Source: Melioribacteraceae bacterium 4301-Me
Lineage (GTDB): Bacteria > Bacteroidota > Ignavibacteria > Ignavibacteriales > Melioribacteraceae
Reading direction: 5' to 3'
DNA: 64,000 bases
Assembly (NCBI GenBank): GCA_041538185.1
Contig: JBGORM010000001.1
Span: 248,001 to 312,000 of the forward strand
The notes beneath the pieces were generated by a model that was not told the DNA's origin, ran no database searches, and was given only the letters and a program-made list of their open reading frames with translations. Positions 1 through 8,540 of this stretch are shown here, in pieces (within the stretch, counting starts at the first letter, position 1; each line of letters starts with the position of its first letter). Made by a program: the position numbers and the translations under genes.

Positions 1-546
1 TTTGAATCTATAAACACTTAATCCAAAAAGAATTGCTAAAAAAATAAATAGAACTGATGAAGTACCAGAACTTGGAATGTGTGTAAATGTATCAGCAACA
101 ATAATTGTAAAGACTGCCATGATAAGAATTAATGTTGCCCAAGAGAAAATCAAAAAAAGTTTTTTGCCGCTAATTCCAATATAGTTTTCTATAATTTGAC
201 CGATTGATTTCCCTTTATGACGGATTGATGCAATTATTGATGTATAGTCATGAACACCGCCAATAAATGTTGCACCAATTAAAATCCAAATATAAACCGG
301 TATCCAGCCAAAACTTGCGGCAATGATGGGACCAACGATTGGTCCAGCTCCAGCAATTGATGCGAAATGATGTCCTAATAGAACTGGTGATTTTGCTGGG
401 CAGTAATCAACTCCATCATACATTGAATGTGAGGGAGTTGGATTTGCGTTCGATACGTTGAGCTTTTTTGCAATGTATCCGCCATACACATTATATGCAC
501 CTACAAACATTATAATCGCGAATAAAATTAATAATATGCCGCTCAT
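1..546 (-). CDS. cstA: Carbon starvation protein CstA, N-terminal part (runs off the window)
   Basis: This open frame begins with ATG at 546 and is still open at base 1, so about 182 N-terminal residues are visible. The protein starts with a membrane helix (MSGILLILFAIIMFVGAYN) and continues with CstA-family features: YDGVDYCPAKSPVLLGHHFA, then IAGAGPIVGPIIAASFGW and FIGGVHDYTS. CstA proteins are large polytopic inner-membrane transporters for peptides or pyruvate, so most of the protein lies outside the window. A 17-bp tandem repeat (564-631) sits directly upstream of the start. The family is certain; the substrate cannot be told from this fragment. Confidence 0.93.
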   Translation of the reverse strand, partial: MSGILLILFAIIMFVGAYNVYGGYIAKKLNVSNANPTPSHSMYDGVDYCPAKSPVLLGHHFASIAGAGPIVGPIIAASFGWIPVYIWILIGATFIGGVHDYTSIIASIRHKGKSIGQIIENYIGISGKKLFLIFSWATLILIMAVFTIIVADTFTHIPSSGTSSVLFIFLAILFGLSVYRFK

Positions 547-563
547 TTTTTTACCTATTATTT

Positions 564-631
564 ATTACCAAATTACCAAGATTACCAAATTAGCAAGATT
601 ACCAAATTAGCAAGATTACCAAATTAGCATT
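564..631. repeat. 17-bp tandem repeat, four copies, upstream of cstA
   Basis: Four head-to-tail 17-base units (consensus ATTACCAAATTAGCAAG) lie at 564-580, 581-597, 598-614 and 615-631. The first copy differs at one base and the last at its final two bases. The array lies 18 bp upstream of the cstA start codon, where a 5' untranslated region or promoter would be. Confidence 0.9.
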
Positions 632-797
632 CTTAGTGTTCTCTTTGCGAAATTTGCGTTTTCAAATAACATTATACATAGCATTCTTTTAGAAGAAGAT
701 TACATGATTGAATTACTTCTATACCAATTTTCCCGTACTCCCATTATTCCAATTCCCCATTATTTCCAATCTCGTATCTACTCATCTTCCTAACTTT

Positions 798-1979
798 TTA
801 TTCCAATTTAGAAATAACAGCATCCGTCATTTGTTGAGTAGATGCAGCGCCTTTCTCAAAAACATCTGGTCCACCTTTTAATTTCAGCATATCGTAAGTT
901 CTTACTTTCCCTTCTTCAATTACTTTAGCAATTGCATTTCTAATTTTCTGAGCAATTTCATTTTTTCCAATATGTTCAAGCATCATCACAGCACTCATAA
1001 ACATTGCAATAGGATTCACAATAGATGGGTTTAATTTTTCATACTTTGGAGCTGAACCATGAGTTGGTTCAAAAATTGCTACTTCTTCTCCAATATTTGC
1101 ACTGCATGCAAAACCTAATCCTCCGATTAATCCAGCAAAACCGTCACTAATTATATCGCCAAACATATTTTCTGCTACAATGATTCCATAATCTTCTGGA
1201 TTTTTTGTCAACCACATCATTTGAGCATCTATGTTGGTATCCCATAATTCAATTTCAGGATAATCCTTAGAAATTTCTTTTGCAATTTTTAACATCATAC
1301 CAGAAGTCTCTCTCAAAACATTTGGCTTTTCACACAGCGTAACACTTTTATATCCAAGTTTACGAGCATATTCAAAAGCAGCTTTGATAATTCTTTCACT
1401 TGCTTTTTTTGTAACTATACGAGTTGATATTGCCATTTCTTCACTTGGAACATTTGCAAATGCTTTCATTTTAGGATGAGTTTCAAGAGCTTCTCGAACT
1501 TGTTTAGGTGGATTTGTCCATTCTACTCCGGAATACAAACCTTCTGTATTTTGTCTGAATATTACAACATTAACAAAAGGTTCTTCATAGGTTCCATCAA
1601 TTTTTTTACGAATAAAATTGAGTGGATTACCTTTGAAAGAGATACATGGTCGAATGCAAATATCTAAATTAAAAATTTGACGCAGCGCAACAATTGGTGA
1701 AAAATAAACATATCCTTTCCCTTTTAATGAAGGGTCGAGTTCTTTTTCTGCTGCATCTTTTGGTTTACTTGTGATTGCACCAAATAAAGCAATTTTATGT
1801 TTAGCAATTAAATCGATTGTCCTTTGTGGAAGTGCGTTCCCTTCTTTACACCAGAATTCCCAACCAATATCACCCCAAACATATTCAGCTTGAAATCCAA
1901 CGGCATTCAGTAAACGTATTGCTTCTGGCAAAACAATTTTTCCAATTCCATCTCCAGGTAAAACAACAATTTTTTTCAT
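798..1979 (-). CDS. Isocitrate dehydrogenase-like protein (isocitrate/isopropylmalate dehydrogenase family)
   Basis: The 393-residue product is a metal-dependent decarboxylating dehydrogenase, most likely acting on isocitrate in the TCA cycle. It opens with VVLPGDGIGK, has the substrate loop RQNTEGLYSGVEW (compare RENTED.Y.GIEW in isocitrate dehydrogenases), the metal site around NMFGDIISDGFAGLIGGLG and the cofactor loop THGSAPKYEKLNPSIVNP. In E. coli isocitrate dehydrogenase the Lys-Tyr pair after HGTAP selects NADP; the same K-Y is present here, so NADP use is inferred. I chose the ATG at 1979 because it is preceded by AAGGA at good spacing and gives MKKIVVLPGDGIG; a longer frame to 2018 lacks such a site. 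Other acids of the family (homoisocitrate, isopropylmalate) are not excluded. Confidence 0.85.
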   Translation of the reverse strand: MKKIVVLPGDGIGKIVLPEAIRLLNAVGFQAEYVWGDIGWEFWCKEGNALPQRTIDLIAKHKIALFGAITSKPKDAAEKELDPSLKGKGYVYFSPIVALRQIFNLDICIRPCISFKGNPLNFIRKKIDGTYEEPFVNVVIFRQNTEGLYSGVEWTNPPKQVREALETHPKMKAFANVPSEEMAISTRIVTKKASERIIKAAFEYARKLGYKSVTLCEKPNVLRETSGMMLKIAKEISKDYPEIELWDTNIDAQMMWLTKNPEDYGIIVAENMFGDIISDGFAGLIGGLGFACSANIGEEVAIFEPTHGSAPKYEKLNPSIVNPIAMFMSAVMMLEHIGKNEIAQKIRNAIAKVIEEGKVRTYDMLKLKGGPDVFEKGAASTQQMTDAVISKLE

Positions 1980-2178
1980 TTTATTTTCCTTAAAGTGTAT
2001 TAATTTTTTGTAAACCAAATTAGAGAGATGGATTGTTTATATCAAGGAAATGAGAATGATTAAGTACTTTTAAAAACAGTTATAAGGATTTTTTATCTTA
2101 TTTGTAAAGTTCTTCCACACACTTTAGTTCTTAATTATTCTTTAGAAATGAACTTTATAATAAAGATTAAGCTTCTTA

Positions 2179-4155
2179 TTAAAGCTGCAAATCAATTTGT
2201 AGATTTAATGAATTATAGATATTTCCAATTATTTCTGTATATCCACTTCCGATTGTTTTTTCTTTAGGCTTGTAAAGCTCTGAATATTTTAACGAGATAA
2301 TTAAGTTAAAAGGCAATTTATATTTTGCATATAAGTACCATCTAATCCCTTCGCCATATAATGGCGGATTAGTAATAACTCCATCTAAATCATTTTCATA
2401 TTCGTATATACGGGAGTTAAACGAATCTGTCTTAAAAAAAGTAGTACGTAAATCAATTAATAGGTTTGAAGCAGGAGAAATTCTGACATCCTGATAAACT
2501 AAAAATCCTTTTTCATTATTGTTCTTTGTTTTACTGAATGAAAGAAAAATTGATTCGATTCTGCTTTTTAGTGAAAGGAATTTATTAATCTCGTAAATAA
2601 AATCAAGTCTTATATTTTGAGTTAACTGGTTGTCAATTATATTTTCATCAGAGTACAACTTAGCGACTTCTTTGTTTTCGTTTTTATACTTAAAGAACAG
2701 CTTTGTTTTTTCGAAGGGGATTGCATAGTAGTAAATTAAAAATTCTTTTCCAGAACTAGGCATTGAATTACTATTCGTTGGATAGGGGAATTTAAATTGG
2801 TCATAGTAAAAGTTAATTACACCGGCATATGTTTTTAGCTTAAAGCCTGTATAAAAACCTATTTCGTTCTGTGTACCATTTTTTCCCCCGAATCCATTTG
2901 AAAATAGGTTAATGTAATTGTGTGGATAATTTCTAAACGAGCTTACTAATGAAAAATGCGGCGTAATATTAATTTCTATGTTATTAATACTTGCTACAGA
3001 TATATTGTTGTATGAGAATTCTCCGCTGAAGGAAACACTTTTTAAAAAAGCATGATAATCAAGAGAATAGAACTCGAATTCATCACCTTTTGGTTTGTAA
3101 TAAGCATCATTATACAATAAGTTTCCAAACTTAACTTTATAATATAAAAATCCAATACCAATATTGGAGTTTAAAGTATAGGATAACATTGACCCGTAGA
3201 TTTTGCGTTTTAGTCTTTTCTTCTTATTAATTTCTGTAAAAGTTCTATGGTAACCGTCAATTGGCATTGAAGTAACAAATGAAGTGGTACTGTCAATTGA
3301 AGCATCAACTTTGTTGTAAGAATAAAATGAAGTTATATTAAAGTTGTTGAAAGCTAATTGAACTGAAGCGCCTCTTAAAAACTGATTTTCGTCGGTGCTT
3401 ACGTAGGGTAAAATTCCATGTGATTTTCTATCGAGAGTGTTTACTGCGTAAATACTTTTGAAGTAGCTGTAGGGACTCCACATGGCTAATCCTTGTCCAA
3501 ATTCTACCAAGTAGTCTCCCAAAGTAATATTTTCAATAAAACCAACTTTTTTTATTTGAAGATGGTAAGAATAAAAATCGTTAAATGAATTTTCACCTGG
3601 ATCTTTTTCGGTTAAAAAGTTAAGTCTGTACCGGTCATTAATTAATTGGAATCTTTGATAGCTTTTTAATTTAGACCCTGCAAATTTATTTTGCAAAAAG
3701 CCCAAATTATCTTTTAAATCAATTGATTGTCGAGAGCGAAAATTTATTTTGCTGTTCTGAAATGATATAATACTGCTTTTTTCTTGGGGGTTGATAACTT
3801 CAAAAGAAATATAGGGAAGTATTTTATCTATTGTTTCATTATCAATGGTTTTAATTTGATAAAGTTCACTTTTGTTGTGAAAAATTCCATGTTGATTGCG
3901 ATAATCTATGATTTCATTTGCAGTTTTATAGTCGATAAAAGGAATTTTAGTTAAGTCGTTTTGCGATGCATAATTTATTAGTAACGGTTCTTGAGTAAGT
4001 TGTTCAAGCAAGTCGTAAATTTGAGTGTCTTCATTTTCAGTTGACATTTCTTCAAGTAAATTATCGTAAAATGAGTTTTGCAGTACAGAATCTTCTTGGG
4101 CAAAAAATTGGCAGGCAATCGAAAAAAACAATATAGCTGAAAAGGTTTTTCTCAT
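2179..4155 (-). CDS. Helix-hairpin-helix domain outer-membrane protein
   Basis: A signal peptide (RKTFSAILFFSIACQFFAQ) is followed by an acidic stretch and, at about residues 50-120, a ComEA-type helix-hairpin-helix segment (LINYASQNDLTKIPFIDYKT ... NKSELYQIKTIDNETIDKIL). The remaining 500 residues are alternating aromatic/polar strands typical of an outer-membrane beta-barrel, ending in LNLQIDLQL. The HhH repeat is usually a DNA-binding fold, but in this exported Bacteroidota-type architecture its role is unknown. It lies 11 bp downstream of the PorV-like gene on the same strand, so the two are probably co-transcribed. No function is assigned. Confidence 0.75.
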   Translation of the reverse strand: MRKTFSAILFFSIACQFFAQEDSVLQNSFYDNLLEEMSTENEDTQIYDLLEQLTQEPLLINYASQNDLTKIPFIDYKTANEIIDYRNQHGIFHNKSELYQIKTIDNETIDKILPYISFEVINPQEKSSIISFQNSKINFRSRQSIDLKDNLGFLQNKFAGSKLKSYQRFQLINDRYRLNFLTEKDPGENSFNDFYSYHLQIKKVGFIENITLGDYLVEFGQGLAMWSPYSYFKSIYAVNTLDRKSHGILPYVSTDENQFLRGASVQLAFNNFNITSFYSYNKVDASIDSTTSFVTSMPIDGYHRTFTEINKKKRLKRKIYGSMLSYTLNSNIGIGFLYYKVKFGNLLYNDAYYKPKGDEFEFYSLDYHAFLKSVSFSGEFSYNNISVASINNIEINITPHFSLVSSFRNYPHNYINLFSNGFGGKNGTQNEIGFYTGFKLKTYAGVINFYYDQFKFPYPTNSNSMPSSGKEFLIYYYAIPFEKTKLFFKYKNENKEVAKLYSDENIIDNQLTQNIRLDFIYEINKFLSLKSRIESIFLSFSKTKNNNEKGFLVYQDVRISPASNLLIDLRTTFFKTDSFNSRIYEYENDLDGVITNPPLYGEGIRWYLYAKYKLPFNLIISLKYSELYKPKEKTIGSGYTEIIGNIYNSLNLQIDLQL

Positions 4156-4166
4156 TTGACTATTGA

Positions 4167-4979
4167 TTAGTTGTCGAACCTAATTACAAGTCCACCTTGA
4201 TGTGTTAATCCTAAATCTTGATGTGTAAATAATGCGTAGTCAAATTCTAAGAATTTCCAAACTATACCTATACCCAAATTATAAGTAGAAGGGTAATTGT
4301 TAAAGCCGGAGCGCAGCAATAAATAATCAATAATTTCATATTCAATTCCAAATCTGAAACTTGGATCGTAATCAATATCTTTTTGTAAAGCGAAAAACAA
4401 CTTTATTGGCTGAATAGGTATGTACATTGCACCGACCCAAAGATTGGTCGGTATTTGATTAGGTTGGTTAGCAAAAGTAGATTTTGTGATATTTTCTATA
4501 TAGAAGCCCGCTTGAAAGTTTTTAGTAATTTTAGCAATCGTTCCAATATTGAGGCTGAAAGATTTAGCTGTACCATATTTTGCTATACTTAGGCTGTGAT
4601 AGTTAATAGTAAGACCCGCAAGAAAATTCTCGAACAATTTTTTGCTAAACGAAAATGATAATTTATTTTCCTTATAGAGTTCATAACCATAAAACATAAA
4701 ACCTGCCGATAGCACACCAAACTTTAGCGGTTCAGTTATAGAGCTAAATCCGTTAGCTAATTCTTTTAGCTCGAATGGTGAAGGTGAGTAGTAAACTCCA
4801 ATTTGGAAGTTAGGTAGTTCTGCAGCACCGGCGGGATTGTTAAAAATAGAAAAAACATCGTTAGAGAGAGCAACATCGGAATGAGCAAGGGCTATTTGCC
4901 GCGCTCCTGGTTTAATCTGAGAAAAAATTTTAACTGAAAAAAGAAAAACGAATAAAGCTACTGCAAGAATAGTCCTCAT
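4167..4979 (-). CDS. PorV/PorQ-like outer-membrane beta-barrel protein
   Basis: The 270-residue product has a signal peptide (RTILAVALFVFLFSVKIFSQ) and then the family hallmark GARQIALAHSDVALSNDVFS followed by the INPAG-type turn (FNNPAGAAEL). The rest consists of beta-strands, ending in an aromatic/Asn C-terminus (VIRFDN). PorV-type proteins are 13-14 strand barrels that serve as shuttle partners of the T9SS translocon or as related surface porins. At 270 residues this one is shorter than PorV proper (about 390), so PorV itself is less likely than a paralogue. I used the ATG at 4979; an in-frame TTG two codons upstream is possible. It is divergent from porD with 73 bp between starts. Confidence 0.7.
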   Translation of the reverse strand: MRTILAVALFVFLFSVKIFSQIKPGARQIALAHSDVALSNDVFSIFNNPAGAAELPNFQIGVYYSPSPFELKELANGFSSITEPLKFGVLSAGFMFYGYELYKENKLSFSFSKKLFENFLAGLTINYHSLSIAKYGTAKSFSLNIGTIAKITKNFQAGFYIENITKSTFANQPNQIPTNLWVGAMYIPIQPIKLFFALQKDIDYDPSFRFGIEYEIIDYLLLRSGFNNYPSTYNLGIGIVWKFLEFDYALFTHQDLGLTHQGGLVIRFDN

Positions 4980-5052
4980 TATCAAAAGATAATAATTGTT
5001 GTATAATGTTATTCAATTAGATATTTTAAATCAAGAAAAAATTGAGATGGTT

Positions 5053-5943
5053 ATGAAAAAGGCCATTGCTTTTATCTTCTTAATCCCGGCAGTTTTTTTT
5101 GCGCAGGAGCTGAATGCAATAGTAACTGTTAATTTTGATAAATTAGCTTCTGAGGATAAAGACCGACTTCAAAATTTTCAGCAGCAAGTACAAGACTATT
5201 TAAACAATACTAAATTTACCCAGCAAAATTGGGAAGGAGATAAAATAGATTGTTCTTTTAATGTATTTTTTGTTTCTTCAGATGGACAAACAAGATACTC
5301 TGCTCAGGTTGTAATTACAAGTCAACGGCCAATTGAAGGTACACAAAAAAACAGCTTAATGCTGAGTATTTTAGATAATTCATGGTCGTTCCAGTACGAA
5401 AAAAATCAATCGATGTATTTCAATCATACCGACTTTGACCCGCTTTTAAGTTTTTTAGATTATTATGCTTATATAATTATAGGATTTGATATGGATTCAT
5501 ATTATCCGCTTGGCGGTACAGATTATTTCAATAAAGCTTTAGATATTACAATAAGAGGTTCTTCCAGTTCGTATTCAGATGGCTGGCAATTGAATAGTGC
5601 TTCGTTCAATAGGCGCGCTTTAGTTGAAAATTTATTAAATGCTAAATACCAACAATTTCGGCAAGATTTTTTTGATTATCATTATAATGGTTTAGACCTG
5701 CTTAACAACAAATCTACTCATCAGCAAGCAGTTGAAAACATAATAAAACTTATTACTGACTTAGCTTCAGTAAGGGACAAATTAGATTCACGGAGTGTTT
5801 TACTAAAAGTTTTTTTTGATGCCAAAGCAGGTGAGATTGTAGAATACTTAAAAGATTACTCAGACAAGAGTATTTTTGAAACATTAAAGAAAATTGACCC
5901 GCCACACATCTCTAAATATGATGAAGCACTAAAAGTTAACTGA
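5053..5943 (+). CDS. porD: PorD-like T9SS protein (DUF4835)
   Basis: The 296-residue exported protein has a signal peptide (KKAIAFIFLIPAVFFAQ) and then ELNAIVTVNFDKL, the start of the DUF4835 domain. Family features follow: YSAQVVITSQRPIEGT, the FDPLLSFLDYYAYIIIGFD helix, DSYYPLGGTDYFNKA and WQLNSASFNRRALVENLLN. PorD homologues are periplasmic/outer-membrane accessory proteins needed for T9SS function in Bacteroidota. The chosen ATG (5053) places the signal peptide at the very N-terminus; ATG 5047 is two codons earlier, and a much longer frame from 4996 has no signal sequence. It stands divergent to the PorV-like gene. Confidence 0.83.
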   Translation: MKKAIAFIFLIPAVFFAQELNAIVTVNFDKLASEDKDRLQNFQQQVQDYLNNTKFTQQNWEGDKIDCSFNVFFVSSDGQTRYSAQVVITSQRPIEGTQKNSLMLSILDNSWSFQYEKNQSMYFNHTDFDPLLSFLDYYAYIIIGFDMDSYYPLGGTDYFNKALDITIRGSSSSYSDGWQLNSASFNRRALVENLLNAKYQQFRQDFFDYHYNGLDLLNNKSTHQQAVENIIKLITDLASVRDKLDSRSVLLKVFFDAKAGEIVEYLKDYSDKSIFETLKKIDPPHISKYDEALKVN

Positions 5944-6027
5944 TAAAAGTCATCGAATTTTTTAAGCGTTAGGGATTGTTAGTTTAGGCAAATCTTGTAG
6001 ACAATAACAAAATTATATAAAGTCTTT

Positions 6028-7152
6028 TTATATAATACCAATTTCATAAATCCTGTATTTCTTATAAAGTGTAGCATTCATTGCTTCTGCTCCTCGATTC
6101 ATCATATCATTATCTTCTAATATCCAGCTTGCTTCGCCATTAAATATACCGTACTTAGCTGCTCTATTTAGAATTTCCCAGTAGAAAACACTATCTAATC
6201 CCTTCTTTTGAAATTCTGGTATAATACCAAGTGCAATTATTCTTGCCCATGTCATTTTCTTCTTTTGTGTAAAAAGTTTAATAAATCCGAATGGTAATAA
6301 TCTGCCATTCATGTTTTTAAAGATTTGGTTATAATCCGGCATAACTAAGGCAAAGCCTACAAGCTTATTGTCAATTTCTCCGAACAAAACAAGAGATGGG
6401 TAAACCAAAGGTTTAAGGTCTTTAGCCATTGCATCAATTTCTTCATCTGTCATAGGAACGAATCCCCAATTTGGCGCCCAAGCTTTATTGTAAACATATT
6501 TTACTTTTTCTAATTCTTTGCTGAAATTTTTCATATTAAGTTCGGTGATATTAAGGCGATATCTTTCCCTGGCAATTTCAGAAACCCTTTTAACTTTTTC
6601 TGATTTTAAAAGTTTGTCGGCTTCAATTTTATATGCGTATAAATCTTTTGCTTTTTTGAAGCCGTAATTGTCACATAATTCCAAATAGTATTTAGGGTTA
6701 TAGGTCATCAGTAATCTTGGTGAATCATCGAAACCTTCTAAAAGCATTCCATATTCATCGTTCGAAGAAGGATTTGCTGGTCCCCTCATTGTATCACATC
6801 CTTTTTGCTTAAGCCATTCTTTAGCAGTATCAAATAATTTATTTGCTACATTTTGATCATTAATACATTCGAAGAAGCCGAAGAATCCTACCTTATCTTT
6901 GTGATATTCATTGTGGAGATCGTTTTTAATTGCAGCAATTCTACCGACAGGTTCATTATTAACATAAGCAATATACATTTCCATCTCGGCGTGTTTGAAA
7001 AATGGATTTTTATTTTTGTCGAGAATTTTCTTTTTATCGTAAATTAAAGGCGGTACCCAGTAAGGATCATTTTTATAAATTTTCCATGCCATTTTTATAA
7101 AAGTAGACAAGTCTTTTTTTGTTTGAATTGTTTTAATAACTATTTCAGACAT
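6028..7152 (-). CDS. GNAT-fold N-acyltransferase, candidate bacterial ceramide synthase
   Basis: The 374-residue protein belongs to the widespread GNAT-like family marked by YKNDPYWVPPL, NKNPFFKHAEMEMYIAYVN, GRIAAIKNDLHNEYH, VGFFGFFECINDQ, MRGPANPSSNDEYGMLLEGF and MTYNPKYY. A second acetyltransferase-like half near the C-terminus contains RIIALGIIPEFQKKGLDSVF (the acyl-CoA binding Q-x-x-G-x type turn). The start at 7152 has a strong AAGGAG site. It lies 80 bp downstream of an spt-type gene on the same strand. Bacterial ceramide synthases described in Caulobacter are GNAT-fold acyltransferases working with Spt and an epimerase-like reductase; this exact trio is present here, so N-acylation of a sphingoid base is inferred. 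The fold is well supported, the substrate is not proven. Confidence 0.7.
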   Translation of the reverse strand: MSEIVIKTIQTKKDLSTFIKMAWKIYKNDPYWVPPLIYDKKKILDKNKNPFFKHAEMEMYIAYVNNEPVGRIAAIKNDLHNEYHKDKVGFFGFFECINDQNVANKLFDTAKEWLKQKGCDTMRGPANPSSNDEYGMLLEGFDDSPRLLMTYNPKYYLELCDNYGFKKAKDLYAYKIEADKLLKSEKVKRVSEIARERYRLNITELNMKNFSKELEKVKYVYNKAWAPNWGFVPMTDEEIDAMAKDLKPLVYPSLVLFGEIDNKLVGFALVMPDYNQIFKNMNGRLLPFGFIKLFTQKKKMTWARIIALGIIPEFQKKGLDSVFYWEILNRAAKYGIFNGEASWILEDNDMMNRGAEAMNATLYKKYRIYEIGII

Positions 7153-7232
7153 GGTAATACTCCTTCCATAAAATAAAAGCATGCCCTTTTATTACTGACA
7201 TGCTTAAAAAATTATTTTTAGATTAAAGGTGC

Positions 7233-8423
7233 TTAAATTAGCCCTAATTCTTTCCCGACTTTTTTGAAAGCGTCGATAATATAATCAAGGTGTTCATCTT
7301 CATGAGAAGCCATGTAACTTGTTCGCATCATTTGTCTACCTTGAGGCACACCTGGTGAAATAAAGACATTTACGAACACTCCGGCATCGTATAACATTCT
7401 CCACATTTTAAAGGCTAAATTATCATCACCAACAATTACAGGAACGATTGCGGTTCTGCCGTCTACCACATTGAAACCAGCGGCTTTTAGTTCTGTTCGT
7501 ACTTTATTAGCATTTCTTATTAATTTTTTGACTAAGTCGGGGTTTTCCTCAAGTATTTCTAATGCAGCAAGTGCGGCGGCGACTGCTGCCGGAGTAGGCG
7601 AAGCACTGAAAATCAAGGCAGATGAATGATGTTTCAGGTAATCGATGACTTTAGCTTTAGCAGCAACAAAACCCCCTAAAGATGCAAAAGTCTTACTGAA
7701 AGTTCCCATTGTCATATCTACTTCATTTTCAAGACCAAATTCGCTTGCTGTGCCTCTGCCGCCTTTACCAATAACACCTACAGCATGGGCATCATCTATT
7801 AAAGTTCGTGCGTTGTAAGTCTTAGCTAAGCTGACCAAAGTTGGCAAGTCAACTATTTCTCCGCCTGTACTAAAGACTCCATCACTTACAATTAGCTTTG
7901 GTGCATCTTTTGGCAACTTTTCCAGTATTCTTTCTAAATCTTTCATATCGTTATGCTTATATCTTACCAATTCAGCTGTTGCACCTCTTGCCATCATTTG
8001 TCCAGCAACAATACATGCATGATTATCTTTGTCGGAAACAACATATTCACCTCTATTTACAAGAGTAGGTATAATACCTTGAGCAGTTTGATACCCCGTA
8101 CTATAAAGCAGAACAGCCTCTGCACCAAAAAATTTTGCTAATCTTTCTTCTAGTTCAATATGCAAATCTAATGTGCCTGTTAAATATCTTGAACCAGAAC
8201 AACCGGTACCGTACTTTTCAACTGCTTTGATAGCAGCTTCTTTAACCTTTGGATGAGCTGTTAAACCCAAATAGTTGTTGGACCCAGCCATAATAACTTT
8301 TCTACCTTCTATTTGAACTACAGGTCCTTCATTTTCTTCTATCGGTCTAAAATAAGGATATACTCCTAAAGCTTTAACTTCATCTGCTCTTGTAAAATCA
8401 AAGCACTTTTTAAATAAGTCCAA
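7233..8423 (-). CDS. spt: Serine palmitoyltransferase-type PLP enzyme (alpha-oxoamine synthase)
   Basis: This 396-residue enzyme belongs to the alpha-oxoamine synthase group (BioF, Kbl, HemA, Spt), which condenses an amino acid with an acyl thioester in the cytoplasm. Visible sites are the substrate region [24 protein letters not shown], the PLP-stacking His in [19 protein letters not shown] and the Schiff-base Lys in [13 protein letters not shown]. The stretch [20 protein letters not shown] resembles Bacteroidota serine palmitoyltransferases more than BioF (GSR...GxxxxHxxLE) or Kbl (GTQDSHKELE). The start is a TTG at 8423 with a textbook GGAGG eight bases upstream; no ATG gives a plausible N-terminus. 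Neighbouring GNAT and epimerase genes support sphingoid-base synthesis. Kbl or BioF activity remains possible. Confidence 0.83.
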   Translation of the reverse strand: MDLFKKCFDFTRADEVKALGVYPYFRPIEENEGPVVQIEGRKVIMAGSNNYLGLTAHPKVKEAAIKAVEKYGTGCSGSRYLTGTLDLHIELEERLAKFFGAEAVLLYSTGYQTAQGIIPTLVNRGEYVVSDKDNHACIVAGQMMARGATAELVRYKHNDMKDLERILEKLPKDAPKLIVSDGVFSTGGEIVDLPTLVSLAKTYNARTLIDDAHAVGVIGKGGRGTASEFGLENEVDMTMGTFSKTFASLGGFVAAKAKVIDYLKHHSSALIFSASPTPAAVAAALAALEILEENPDLVKKLIRNANKVRTELKAAGFNVVDGRTAIVPVIVGDDNLAFKMWRMLYDAGVFVNVFISPGVPQGRQMMRTSYMASHEDEHLDYIIDAFKKVGKELGLI

Positions 8424-8540
8424 TATATACCTCCAAAAATTATCGATTAATTAATATTTTTAATTATTTTTACACTTCTTAAAAAAACAATAACTATTAT
8501 GAATAACTTATTAAACCAAATTTAACAATAACTTAATATT

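Noticed and set aside
7233..8423. spt-type gene considered as bioF or kbl
   Set aside because: No other biotin genes and no threonine dehydrogenase are adjacent, and the [10 protein letters not shown] stretch with GNAT and epimerase neighbours favours Spt; not fully excluded.
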